DNA of 51,646 nt from Alphaproteobacteria bacterium (GTDB taxonomy: Bacteria; Pseudomonadota; Alphaproteobacteria; Caulobacterales; Hyphomonadaceae), in contig WGLW01000007.1 in assembly GCA_016125405.1 (NCBI GenBank), forward strand, positions 1 through 51,646, given 5' to 3'. The number at the start of each line of letters is the position of its first letter. Position 1 is the stretch's first letter. The translations under genes were made by a program, and so were the position numbers. Below, one piece after another: positions 44,696-51,646 of the stretch. The notes beneath the pieces are model-generated. The model was not told the DNA's origin. It did no database searches and saw only the letters and a program-made list of their open reading frames with translations.

Positions 44696-45199
44696 ATGAT
44701 CCGAACCGCCACTGGCCTCGCGCTGGCCGCCCTGCTCGCCGCCTGTTCGCCGAACGCCGCCGCGCCGAACGCCTCGGCGCCGGCCGCCAGCGCCGACAAC
44801 GCTGACAAGACGCCCTACAAGATCGATTTCGAGATCAAGGACGTCATGGACAACGTTATTGACTTCGCCGCCGACAACATGTGGGCGAAACAGGGCTGGG
44901 ACGTTGATGAAAAGGGCGAGCACCCCCTGTTCCCGACAACCGAGGAAGAATGGGCCAACGCGGCCAAGGAAACGGCGACGCTCGCCGAAGCCGCCAATCT
45001 GCTGATGCTGCCCGGCCGCGCGGTCGACAACGACCGCTGGATCAAGCAGGCGACCAAGCTCCACGAGGCCGCGATGGAGGAATACCGGGCCATCAAGGCG
45101 CGCGACACGGAAAAGATGTTCTCCGTCGGCAGCGAGATCTTCATCGTCTGCCGGGACTGTCACGCCATGTACATCCTGGGGGAAGAACCGCCGAAATAG
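44696..45199 (+). CDS. Class II (c'-like) cytochrome c lipoprotein
   Basis: A 167-residue predicted lipoprotein (signal MIRTATGLALAALLAAC, Cys about 17) with an Ala/Pro/Asn linker and a four-helix-bundle-like mature part. The single heme motif C152-RD-C155-H156 lies near the C-terminus, the class II (cytochrome c') position, in EIFIVCRDCHAMYILGEE. A sixth ligand is not obvious; a high-spin heme is possible. Attached to a membrane, it could shuttle electrons. It immediately precedes the A1-B1 membrane-protein pair on the same strand (152 bp), which suggests a functional link. The ATG at 44696 follows GAGGGAAG. Confidence 0.87.
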   Translation: MIRTATGLALAALLAACSPNAAAPNASAPAASADNADKTPYKIDFEIKDVMDNVIDFAADNMWAKQGWDVDEKGEHPLFPTTEEEWANAAKETATLAEAANLLMLPGRAVDNDRWIKQATKLHEAAMEEYRAIKARDTEKMFSVGSEIFIVCRDCHAMYILGEEPPK

Positions 45200-45351
45200 C
45201 CCGTCCCGCCGGCGTGATCGCGCGAATGTGAGCGCCGTCCATCATGCGGCGATTGTGCCGCCTTGCCGGACTGTCAGGGCGCGCTAGTAATGCTTGAAAA
45301 ATGCCTTGGGGGGCGACTCGCCCGCCCTTGCGTCAGGGGAGCCGGCCAACA

Positions 45352-46110
45352 TTGTTCCACGAATTCTTCAGATGGCTCCAGGAGGATCTGGGCCGAACCG
45401 ACACGGCTGATTCCTGGAGCCTCCAGTTTCACGGTTCGCTGAACCTGTGGGGCCTCACCGAAGGCACGCACGTGATGACGCTGGTGCTCTTCGCCGGCAC
45501 GATCTTCCTCGTCGACCTTCGCCTCCTCGGCGTCGCCTTCAAGTCGGTGCCGTTCTCCAAGCTGAACGACAAGATCCTGCCGCTCACGGTCGCCGGCTTC
45601 ATCATCATGATCGTGACGGGCGTGATCCTCTTCCTCGCCAAGCCGCTGGACTACTACCACTCGGTCTGGTTCCGCACGAAGATGATCTTCCTGGTCATCG
45701 CGTCGCTCAACATCTTCTGGTTCCACTTCAAGGTTCAGAAGAACCAGGAAGAGTGGGACACGGCCGAAAACCCCCCGCGCGCGGCCCGTATATCGGCTGC
45801 GATCTCGATCACCAGCTGGACGATCATCATCCTGTGCGGACGTTTCATCGCCTACAACTGGTTCGACTGCGACAAGCTGGGCGCCTACGTCCAGGGCTAT
45901 GCCGAGCGGCACCAGGCGATCGGCGAGACCTTCTTCAAAGGCCTTTATTCCTACGGCGAATGCGCCTCGATGATGAAGGTGCCCGACGCGGTGCAAGCCG
46001 CGCAGGACGCGGCGCCCGCCGCCGAACCATCACCTCCCCCGGACACGCCGCCAGCGGAGGGGACACCCGCCGAGCCGACGCCAGCTGAAACTCAGGGCGA
46101 GGGGAACTGA
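45352..46110 (+). CDS. Integral membrane protein A1 of the duplicated A-B module
   Basis: A 252-residue inner-membrane protein with four main helices (within about 30-55, 73-95, 105-125 and 145-170). Conserved features shared with A2 (47605) are WGLTEGTHVMTLVLFAG, VDLRLLGVAFKSVPFSKLNDK, AKPLDYYHSVWFRTKMIFL, NIFWFHFKV and CGRFIAYNWFDC; histidines in EGTH, YYH and WFH could bind heme or quinone. The family resembles DUF6644/DUF2214-type proteins of unknown function, from memory. A Pro/Ala/Glu-rich tail follows. I choose TTG at 45352 because A2 starts at the equivalent codon; an ATG at 45301 is the alternative. B1 begins four bases after its stop. Confidence 0.75.
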   Translation: MFHEFFRWLQEDLGRTDTADSWSLQFHGSLNLWGLTEGTHVMTLVLFAGTIFLVDLRLLGVAFKSVPFSKLNDKILPLTVAGFIIMIVTGVILFLAKPLDYYHSVWFRTKMIFLVIASLNIFWFHFKVQKNQEEWDTAENPPRAARISAAISITSWTIIILCGRFIAYNWFDCDKLGAYVQGYAERHQAIGETFFKGLYSYGECASMMKVPDAVQAAQDAAPAAEPSPPPDTPPAEGTPAEPTPAETQGEGN

Positions 46111-46113
46111 TCC

Positions 46114-47376
46114 ATGAACTTCCACGCGATCTTTCCTCTCATGGATCCATGGGTGAAGAACCTCGCCTTCGCGTTCCCCGCGTGGATCGTGAAGCCGTCG
46201 ATCTGGATCTTCGCCGTCCTCGAGTCCTTCCACCTCCTCGGTCTCGCGATGCTGGGCGGATGCGCGCTGATCCTCGGCATGCGCATGATGGGCGTTCTGC
46301 TATCAAGCGTGCCGGTCCCCACCGTCGCGCGTACGCTGCGCCTCTGGTTCAACATTGGCGTCGCCCTGGTGCTGGGCACCGGCATCGTGATCGGCATGTC
46401 GAACGCCGAAAAGCTCTACGACAGTCCGGCCTTCCTCCTGAAAATGCTGTCAATGTTCGCCGCGCTGATCTTCAGCTACGGCGTCGTCACCTACTTCACC
46501 AACGAACAGGAAAACGCCGTTACGCCAGCAAAGATATGGGCGTCTGTCGCAGCCAATTTCTGGTTCCTCTGCGCTCTGGGCCTTCTGTTCGCAGGCCATT
46601 CGTTTACCGCACTCGCGCTGGTGCTGGTTGGCGGCGTCGCGGCGGCGGCCCCAAAGGGAACGTCGCGCTCGCCCGTGCTCTGGGTGCTGGGCGCGGGCAT
46701 TCTCGCCACGCTCGCGATGAACTTCCTGCCGATCCCGGTTTTCTACGACGCGCCGAAGCTCGACGCGGCGGGACAACCGATCCTCGGCGCGGAAGGCAAG
46801 CCCGTCGAGACCATGCACTTCTTCTGGGAGTTCCTGAAGCACGACACCAAGCTGGGCATGGCCGGCTTCATAACCGTGATTCTGTCCGAGGCTCTGCGCG
46901 CCGTCACGATGATGCGGATCTGGCGCTCGGAAACGCAGACGGAAGCGGCGTCGGTGACTTTCAGCTTCGCGACTGCGCTCTGGGTTGCGTCGGTATGGGT
47001 GTTCGCCTTCTCCACCGGCGTGAACCCCGGCACGTTCCACCTCGTCTGCGCCCTCTTCCTGGTCGCGATGGGCATCGGCGGCTTCCGCACCCGCGTGACG
47101 CTCGGCGCCGCCGTGGCCACGCTCGTGGTCGCCGTGGCGATCGTCACCTACGGCTTCTTCCCGGTTCAGGAGGACTACGATACCTTCATGTCCATCAACA
47201 AATGGGCCATGCGGGTGATCGCTGTGGTGCTGGTTGCCGTGCTCGGCTGGGAAATGTTCAGCGCCAACAGCAAAGCCAACAAGGACGCGCCATCGGTCGT
47301 CAAGCTGGTCGGCCTGTTCTCACTCCTTGCCTGGATCACGGTCGCAGCGGGCGGGCGGTGGATCGGCCTCAGCTGA
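46114..47376 (+). CDS. Integral membrane protein B1 of the duplicated A-B module
   Basis: A 420-residue membrane protein with about ten to eleven helices. The N-terminal part (FAVLESFHLLGLAMLGGCALILGMRMMGV, then GVALVLGTGIVIGMSNAEKLYDSPAFLLKML) aligns with protein A, and the C-terminus AWITVAAGGRWIGLS matches A's last helix, so A and B look like ancient duplicates. NPGTFHLV supplies another conserved His. Compared with B2 it carries about 135 extra residues (about 145-285) with further helices and a polar loop containing VETMHFFWEFLKHDTKLGM. It is coupled to A1 by a 3-bp gap. Function unknown; membrane electron transfer or quinone/heme binding is inferred. Confidence 0.8.
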   Translation: MNFHAIFPLMDPWVKNLAFAFPAWIVKPSIWIFAVLESFHLLGLAMLGGCALILGMRMMGVLLSSVPVPTVARTLRLWFNIGVALVLGTGIVIGMSNAEKLYDSPAFLLKMLSMFAALIFSYGVVTYFTNEQENAVTPAKIWASVAANFWFLCALGLLFAGHSFTALALVLVGGVAAAAPKGTSRSPVLWVLGAGILATLAMNFLPIPVFYDAPKLDAAGQPILGAEGKPVETMHFFWEFLKHDTKLGMAGFITVILSEALRAVTMMRIWRSETQTEAASVTFSFATALWVASVWVFAFSTGVNPGTFHLVCALFLVAMGIGGFRTRVTLGAAVATLVVAVAIVTYGFFPVQEDYDTFMSINKWAMRVIAVVLVAVLGWEMFSANSKANKDAPSVVKLVGLFSLLAWITVAAGGRWIGLS

Positions 47377-47403
47377 TCCAGCCATAGCGCGAAAGCTACT
47401 CAC

Positions 47404-47436
47404 AAAAGCCCCGGCGTCCTGTGCGCCGGGGCTTTT
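47404..47436 (+). terminator. Intrinsic terminator between the two A-B modules
   Basis: A perfect 13-bp stem (AAAAGCCCCGGCG at 47404-47416, CGCCGGGGCTTTT at 47424-47436) with a 7-base loop, followed by CGTTT. It lies 27 bp after the B1 stop and should end the cytochrome-A1-B1 transcript, making A2-B2 a separate unit. Confidence 0.9.
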
Positions 47437-47470
47437 CGTTTCGACCGATTGGTCAAAATACTTTGCATTC

Positions 47471-47500
47471 CGTGATCCGCCGTGATCGGCCGTGATCAGC
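47471..47500. repeat. Three tandem 10-bp repeats, CGTGATCNGC
   Basis: CGTGATCCGC, CGTGATCGGC and CGTGATCAGC follow one another without gaps; only the eighth base varies. A 10-bp period places each copy on the same face of the helix, suggesting a cooperative protein-binding array. It sits between the B1 terminator and the A2 gene, about 105 bp before the A2 start. Confidence 0.7.
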
Positions 47501-47504
47501 CGGT

Positions 47505-47518
47505 TTGATCTAGGCCAA
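47505..47518 (+). promoter_or_regulatory. Partial FNR/FixK-like box upstream of A2-B2
   Basis: TTGAT-CTAG-GCCAA matches the FNR/FixK consensus TTGAT-N4-ATCAA perfectly in the left half and in three of five positions in the right half. It ends 86 bp before the A2 start codon, a reasonable distance for an activator site. Such control would fit an oxygen-responsive redox module; the weak right half makes this tentative. Confidence 0.3.
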
Positions 47519-47604
47519 ATCGCAGGCGGCTTTCGCAACGACTCTCAGCCGGAAACAGCCGTGCGCAAGGACGCGCGGGGCGCGGGCAGGAGAGGAATAT
47601 CCGG

Positions 47605-48270
47605 GTGCTTCACGATTTTTTCCGATGGATTCAGGAAACGCTGGGAGCAACCGCCAGCGCCGAATCCTGGAGCCAGCAATTTCGCGGCTCGCTTAATCTC
47701 TGGGGCATCACCGAAGGCACGCACGTCTTGACGCTGATGGTGTTTGCCGGATCGATCTGGCTCGTCGATCTTCGCCTGATGGGCGTCGCCTTCAAGTCAA
47801 CGCCCTTCTCGAAGCTCAACGACAAGGTCCTGCCCTATACGGTTGTCTCCTTCGCCGTCCTGATCGTGACCGGCATTGCCCTCTTCCTCGCCAAGCCCGT
47901 GGACTATTATCATAACGTCTGGTTCCGGGCGAAAATGATCTTCCTGATCATCGCGGCGCTCAACATCTTCTGGTTCCACGTCAAGGTGCAGAAGAACGAG
48001 GCCGAATGGGACGAGGCGGACAAGCCGCCGACCAGTGCGCGCCTCTCGGGGGCGATCTCTCTTTCCTCCTGGGTGATCGTGATCATCCTTGGACGGTTCA
48101 TCGCATACAACTGGTATGATTGCGGCAAGCCCTTGCCAGGCTTTGTGAACTGGTTCGCGGAATGCGCTTCCACCCCCTCCGGCATCGTCACAGCGGATGC
48201 GGCCCCGCCACTCGTCTTTCCCGCTTCTGGCGCCGAATCCTCCACATCCCAACTTGCTCAGGGGCGCTGA
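47605..48270 (+). CDS. Integral membrane protein A2 of the duplicated A-B module
   Basis: A 221-residue paralogue of A1, starting at GTG 47605 after GGAGAGGAA (VLHDFFRWIQETLG). Its four helices and conserved motifs match A1: WGITEGTHVLTLMVFAG, VDLRLMGVAFKSTPFSKLNDK, AKPVDYYHNVWFRAKMIFL, NIFWFHVKV and LGRFIAYNWYDC. All three histidines are kept. It lacks the long Pro/Ala-rich tail of A1. B2 follows three bases after its stop. Upstream it has its own presumed promoter region with a 10-bp repeat array. Function unknown, as for A1. Confidence 0.8.
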   Translation: MLHDFFRWIQETLGATASAESWSQQFRGSLNLWGITEGTHVLTLMVFAGSIWLVDLRLMGVAFKSTPFSKLNDKVLPYTVVSFAVLIVTGIALFLAKPVDYYHNVWFRAKMIFLIIAALNIFWFHVKVQKNEAEWDEADKPPTSARLSGAISLSSWVIVIILGRFIAYNWYDCGKPLPGFVNWFAECASTPSGIVTADAAPPLVFPASGAESSTSQLAQGR

Positions 48271-48273
48271 ACC

Positions 48274-49104
48274 ATGGATTTCCATGCCCTCTTTCCGCAA
48301 ATGCAGGATTCGGTCGCGAGCCTGCCGAACGTATTCCCGGCCTCGCTGCTGAAGAACACCCAATGGGGATTTGCGGCCGTCGAAGCCGTCCATCTCCTCG
48401 CACTCGGCCTGCTTGGCGGATGCGTGCTCTTTTTGAACCTCCGCCTCCTGGGCGTCGGCGTCACCAGCGAAACGCCGGCAGGCGTCGAACGTCAGCTGCG
48501 TCCCTGGCTCTATCTTGGCGTGGCGGGCGTGCTGCTGAGCGGCGTTCTCATCGGCATGCTTAACCCCGAAAAACTGTTCACCAGTCCTGCCTTCTTCGCG
48601 AAAATGATCGCGATGGTCGCGGCGCTGATCTTCAGCTTCGGCGTCACGAACGCCGTTGCAAGCTCGCAAGGGCGCGTGTCACCCGGCGTGATGGCCGCAG
48701 CGATTGCAGCGTTCGCGCTGTGGCTTTGGTCAATGGGCGTCTTTTCCCTCTCATCGGGAACCAACCCCGGCACATTCCATCTGGTCGTCGCCGGATACGT
48801 GATCCTGTTCGCCTTCGGACAAAGAACGCGAATCCTCGCCCTGATCGCGTCCCTGGGCCTTATGCTTGCGGACCTCGTCATCACCTACGGCGTTATCGGT
48901 CTCGACCGCGACTACGACGGGTTCATGTCGACCACCAAACTCTTCGTCGAGATCGCGGCGCTGGTTCTGGTGGCGTTGCTTGGCTTCGAGATCGCTACGG
49001 GCAAGCAGGCCGATACAGGCAAACCCGCCAAACTGATCGCGGTCTTCTCGATCCTGAGCTGGGTGACCGTGGCGGCGGCCGGGCGGTGGATCGGACTGAG
49101 CTGA
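48274..49104 (+). CDS. Integral membrane protein B2 of the duplicated A-B module
   Basis: A 276-residue paralogue of B1 with about eight helices. It begins MDFHALFPQMQDSVASL (compare MNFHAIFPLMDPWVKNL in B1), keeps VEAVHLLALGLLGGCVLFLNLRLLGVG, NPEKLFTSPAFFAKM, GTNPGTFHLVVAG, DYDGFMSTTKLF and the terminal SWVTVAAAGRWIGLS. It lacks the about 135-residue middle segment of B1 cleanly, without loss of frame, so it is a compact version rather than a broken gene. Coupled to A2 by a 3-bp gap. Function unknown. Confidence 0.8.
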   Translation: MDFHALFPQMQDSVASLPNVFPASLLKNTQWGFAAVEAVHLLALGLLGGCVLFLNLRLLGVGVTSETPAGVERQLRPWLYLGVAGVLLSGVLIGMLNPEKLFTSPAFFAKMIAMVAALIFSFGVTNAVASSQGRVSPGVMAAAIAAFALWLWSMGVFSLSSGTNPGTFHLVVAGYVILFAFGQRTRILALIASLGLMLADLVITYGVIGLDRDYDGFMSTTKLFVEIAALVLVALLGFEIATGKQADTGKPAKLIAVFSILSWVTVAAAGRWIGLS

Positions 49105-49134
49105 TCGCCCGTCCGCTTCCGCAGAGGCCGGTCT

Positions 49135-49180
49135 GGCCCTGGCGCCTGTCACGGAGACGCCTGACACGGGCGCCAGGGCC
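49135..49180. terminator. Bidirectional hairpin between B2 and a convergent gene
   Basis: GGCCCTGGCGCC at 49135-49146 pairs perfectly with GGCGCCAGGGCC at 49169-49180, and TGTC/GACA extend the stem after a small bulge. The hairpin lies between the B2 stop (49104) and the stop of the minus-strand gene at 49181. No T-tract is present on the plus side, so efficiency is uncertain. Confidence 0.65.
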
Positions 49181-50185
49181 CTATTGTTCCGCAGTGGAGC
49201 CGGAAGCGCGCCGTTCGGTCATGCGAGCGCCCTTGAGGATGTCAGCGAGGCCGTAATTGCCCTCGTGGCATGCGAACTCATACGTCCGCTCATCAGAGCG
49301 CAGCATCGAATACTCCGCCAGCCATGGCCGCGCATAGATCGCAGGATCCACCACCGTGAACTGATAGAGCAATTCGTCGTCGGAAACGCGCGAGAACCGT
49401 TCGACGACCTTCGAATCCGGCCCAATCAGAATTGGCCGCCCGACGCCAATCGATAGCCGGTAGCCGTCGTCAGGCCGAAAGCCCGTGGTCTCCACCACCA
49501 GTGTGTCGCCGTCCCAATGCGCCACGGACTCACCGAGGAACGTTCGAATCTCTGATGGCCCCGGCTTGCCGCCGATGCGAATGATCCGCGTCTCCCCGCC
49601 CGCCTCGCTCCAGATCACCACGTCATCCTTCGTTTGAACGATGCGCCGCGCCATGTTGATCGCCCAGGTCGTCATCAGAGGCGCCTGCCCCATGCCGGCC
49701 AGACAGCGCTCCCAGGTCAGGCGCTGTTCGGGCCCGTCCGACAGGGCGCCTGAGAACTGCTTGCGGAACTCGACCTGGCGCGCCGTCACCAGCTTGAGAG
49801 CTTCCGGTGTATAGGGCAGCAGGCCATCGGCAGGTTCGACAATCTGCCGGGTGCGGTATTCCCCCTTCACGCGGGCGAGCGAATGGCTGTCGGGATCGAC
49901 AGCCTCCGGATCGAGCCCAGCCTCTCCCAGGGCGCGCGCTGCGCGCCGGATCAGGGCGACCAGCTGCTTCTCGCGATCCGGGCTGACGACAAGATCGTTT
50001 CCAAGCGCCTTTTCGACCGGCGTCAGAAACCTGTACGACCAGACGCCCTGGAAATCCGGCCGGCCATCTGGCGTCCGCGGCGGCTGGTAGCCCGAATTGA
50101 CGGGCGCCGGCGGCGGCTCAGCCAGCGAGGAAGCGGCCGAAACAGCGAAAGCCGCCGCCAGCCCTGCCCAGAGCCATGAACGCAT
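49181..50185 (-). CDS. Secreted 'PDxQGVW...YACHEGNY' family protein, paralogue 3
   Basis: A 334-residue exported protein (signal MRSWLWAGLAAAFAVSAASS), the shortest family member here. It has YQPPRTPDGRPDFQGVWSY, TWERCLAGMGQAPL, RRIVQTKDDVVI, ETRIIRI (the HDA of HDARIIRI is not kept), LGESVAHWDGDTLVVETTGF and YEFACHEGNYGLADIL. The Asp/His-rich central block of paralogues 1, 2 and 4 is the least conserved part. The ATG at 50185 has GGAG upstream; the open frame to 50584 lies inside the next paralogue's antisense-free region and adds no homology. It follows paralogue 4 by 64 bp on the same strand, probably one operon. Confidence 0.83.
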   Translation of the reverse strand: MRSWLWAGLAAAFAVSAASSLAEPPPAPVNSGYQPPRTPDGRPDFQGVWSYRFLTPVEKALGNDLVVSPDREKQLVALIRRAARALGEAGLDPEAVDPDSHSLARVKGEYRTRQIVEPADGLLPYTPEALKLVTARQVEFRKQFSGALSDGPEQRLTWERCLAGMGQAPLMTTWAINMARRIVQTKDDVVIWSEAGGETRIIRIGGKPGPSEIRTFLGESVAHWDGDTLVVETTGFRPDDGYRLSIGVGRPILIGPDSKVVERFSRVSDDELLYQFTVVDPAIYARPWLAEYSMLRSDERTYEFACHEGNYGLADILKGARMTERRASGSTAEQ

Positions 50186-50249
50186 GCGCCGCTCCGATCC
50201 GGTCCTGGGGCCAGTATGTCCCACGGAGCGGACCAGAGCGAGAGCGGCC

Positions 50250-51290
50250 CTATTCCCCGTCGGCGTTGACGACCGTGTGTATGCCCTTCCGGTCGTCTGC
50301 CCGGGCGCCCGCGAGGATGCCGGGCAGCGAGTAATTGCCCTCATGGCAGGCGTATTCGTAGACCGGCCCGTCCGAACGGCGCAGCGGCATCTCCGCCTTC
50401 CACACCTGCGTGAAGATCTTGGGATCGTCGACCTGGAACTGGTAGAGGATTTCGTCCGGTCCAACCCGCGTGAAACGCTCGGTGATCTTGGCGTCCTCGG
50501 AAATGTAGAAGGTGACGTTGGTGTTGGTTCGCAGGCTCTCCTGCGGATGCATGCTGACGGTTTCGACCACCAGCGTGTCGCCATCCCACCAGCCGATGGA
50601 ATCGCCCATCCAGCGCCGCATCGCCGGCGGCTGGTGCTTGCCGCCTATCCTTATGATGCGTGCGTCGTGGTTCATCTCGACGTCGATCATCAGCGCGTTC
50701 TTCGTCTGAACGAACTGGTACTGGTTGTTGTAGAGCACGTTGATCATCGGCGGCCCGGCGCTCGAGCCGTAGCCAACAACGCAACGTTCGCCCAGCGGAC
50801 GAATTTCCGGGCCGTCAAACGTCGTCCGGCGGCGCATCAGATCGTCCTGATAGATTTTCCGGCCCGCCGCGCTGTAGGGAATTTTCCCGTCCGGCGGATC
50901 GACCACCCACGATGTCCTGTATTCGCCGTTGACGACCCCGATTGTGGTGCCGGCATCGATATAGACATTGTTGTAGCCGCCAACGCCGCGTCCGGCAGGC
51001 GGCGCGCCGCTGTTGGGGTCGGTCCGCATACGGCCGGCGGCGGTCCGCTCCGCCGTGCGCCTGGCGATCGCATCCGCCTGGTCCTTCGTGATGGTCGGAC
51101 CCTTGAACTGCGACGGGCGCTCGAGCGTTGTCAGTGACCCATTGGTCCAGACGCCCTGAAAATCCGGATGGCCATCGGGCGTGCGTGGCGGCTCATAAGC
51201 TGCGGCCGCCTGCGCAACGGCCGGTCCGGCGGCGCACGCCAGCGCGGCGGCCAGCATTGTTGATACGATCAGGGCGCGTGCGGACATCAT
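50250..51290 (-). CDS. Secreted 'PDxQGVW...YACHEGNY' family protein, paralogue 4
   Basis: A 346-residue exported protein (signal MMSARALIVSTMLAAALACA, cleavage near AVA-Q). It shows the most complete family pattern: YEPPRTPDGHPDFQGVWTN, GYNNVYIDAG, GERCVVGYGSSAGPP, YNNQYQFVQTKNALMIDVEM, NHDARIIRIGG, MGDSIGWWDGDTLVVETV, YQFQVDDPKIFTQVWKAE and YEYACHEGNYSLPGIL. The ATG at 51290 is preceded by GGAGGAG. It is the upstream gene of a pair with paralogue 3. A beta-propeller or beta-sandwich fold is guessed from the repeated WxGDTLVVET-like strands; function unknown. Confidence 0.85.
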   Translation of the reverse strand: MMSARALIVSTMLAAALACAAGPAVAQAAAAYEPPRTPDGHPDFQGVWTNGSLTTLERPSQFKGPTITKDQADAIARRTAERTAAGRMRTDPNSGAPPAGRGVGGYNNVYIDAGTTIGVVNGEYRTSWVVDPPDGKIPYSAAGRKIYQDDLMRRRTTFDGPEIRPLGERCVVGYGSSAGPPMINVLYNNQYQFVQTKNALMIDVEMNHDARIIRIGGKHQPPAMRRWMGDSIGWWDGDTLVVETVSMHPQESLRTNTNVTFYISEDAKITERFTRVGPDEILYQFQVDDPKIFTQVWKAEMPLRRSDGPVYEYACHEGNYSLPGILAGARADDRKGIHTVVNADGE

Positions 51291-51428
51291 GGTCTCCTCC
51301 CGGCGCGGACGTTTCGCGGTCCGTCTTTCCTTGCCGGGATCATCGGCGTCTCCGCCGAGTCATTCAAGCCGCATGGAGGCCCTGCCCTTCACATCGCAGC
51401 GATGCGCGGACCTCGCGCCTGTCCACCC

Positions 51429-51466
51429 CAAAAAGCAAAACCCGCCGCCGGATGTCCGGCGACGGG
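51429..51466 (-). terminator. Intrinsic terminator of the partial gene at the right end
   Basis: An 11-bp stem with one G-T pair (51441-51451 with 51456-51466) is followed on the minus strand by TTTTGCTTTTT (51439-51429). It lies 33 bp beyond the stop codon of the minus-strand partial gene. Confidence 0.85.
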
Positions 51467-51498
51467 CTTGCTGGTTCAAATAGCAGTCGTGACGAGGA

Positions 51499-51646
51499 TC
51501 AGCTCGACGTCGCGCTGCACTTTTCTTCCTGACCGCCTTCGGAGGAGTCGGCGCCATCGCGCGGCGCGCCGGTTCCCGAGGAGCCCACGAACAGTTTGCA
51601 GCCGTTCGGGAAGGTGATGTCACGGCCGTTGGCCTTGCAGGTGCGG
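51499..51646 (-). CDS. 3' end of a cysteine-containing protein gene (5' end outside the window)
   Basis: The last 48 codons of a minus-strand gene are visible, reading RTCKANGRDITFPNGCKLF, then a Gly/Ser/Asp/Glu-rich stretch and EKCSATSS before TGA at 51499-51501. Three cysteines, two of them flanking a short RDITFPNG turn, suggest a small disulfide-stabilised exported protein. The family is not recognised and the start lies beyond the window. Support for coding comes from the terminator just downstream and the sensible composition. Confidence 0.6.
   Translation of the reverse strand, partial: RTCKANGRDITFPNGCKLFVGSSGTGAPRDGADSSEGGQEEKCSATSS

Noticed and set aside
45301-45303. ATG at 45301 as the start of membrane protein A1
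   Set aside because: It would add 17 residues (MPWGATRPPLRQGSRPT) with no counterpart in A2, whose start aligns with the TTG at 45352; kept only as an alternative.
1-51646. CRISPR arrays, tRNA/rRNA genes, insertion sequences, toxin-antitoxin or phage modules
   Set aside because: No direct-repeat/spacer pattern, no cloverleaf or rRNA sequence, no transposase, integrase or structural phage protein was recognised on either strand. The single RusA-like gene is not enough to call a prophage.

Overview
The window looks like a piece of a GC-rich alphaproteobacterial chromosome, most likely Caulobacterales or a Hyphomonadaceae-type relative. This rests on the high GC, the gene content (DmdC-type acyl-CoA dehydrogenase, M2 peptidase, NodT-type outer-membrane factor, CehA/McbA metallohydrolase, a large secreted paralogue family) and two intergenic palindromes near the left end that I recognise from genomes of that group. 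It is an ordinary chromosomal segment: I see no rRNA, tRNA, insertion sequence, integrase or CRISPR array.

Layout. 1-565 holds no convincing gene, only repeats. 566-7509 is a mixed housekeeping/envelope block: queG and mtgA (overlapping), a TPR protein, a YeeZ-like SDR, an alpha/beta hydrolase, and a GT4-GT9 glycosyltransferase pair. 7570-14232 is the translation cluster infC / rpmI-rplT / pheS / pheT. infC seems to start at an ATA codon. Two unrelated small genes separate infC from rpmI, and an opposite-strand secreted-protein gene separates pheS from pheT. 14294-21914 contains a secreted paralogue-family gene, a RusA-like nuclease, fumC, a membrane-anchored alpha/beta hydrolase, a DmdC-like acyl-CoA dehydrogenase and an orphan ABC ATPase with eroded motifs.

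22224-27372 is a complete MacA-MacB(ATPase)-MacB(permease)-NodT efflux operon whose adaptor carries a large helical insert. 27469-37407 is a run of envelope or secreted functions: ACE-like M2 peptidase, LpxR-like barrel, degenerate GGDEF-like protein, VOC protein, a glycine-zipper protein with a repeated GYYD..GRW motif, PHP-domain CehA/McbA lipoprotein, secreted esterase, PqiA-like protein and the second secreted paralogue. 37939-42292 is an RND adaptor-permease pair without its own outer-membrane factor, followed by TauE/SafE and a beta-lactamase-fold lipoprotein on the minus strand.

44696-49104 is the most intriguing part. A class II cytochrome c lipoprotein gene precedes two tandem copies of a two-gene integral-membrane module (A1-B1 and A2-B2). 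A and B appear homologous to each other and keep membrane histidines, and the second copy has its own upstream region with a three-fold 10-bp repeat and a partial FNR/FixK-like box. I infer an uncharacterised membrane redox module. The window ends with two further members of the secreted paralogue family and the 3' end of a cysteine-containing gene.

All family assignments are from reading the sequence and from memory; no database search was possible.
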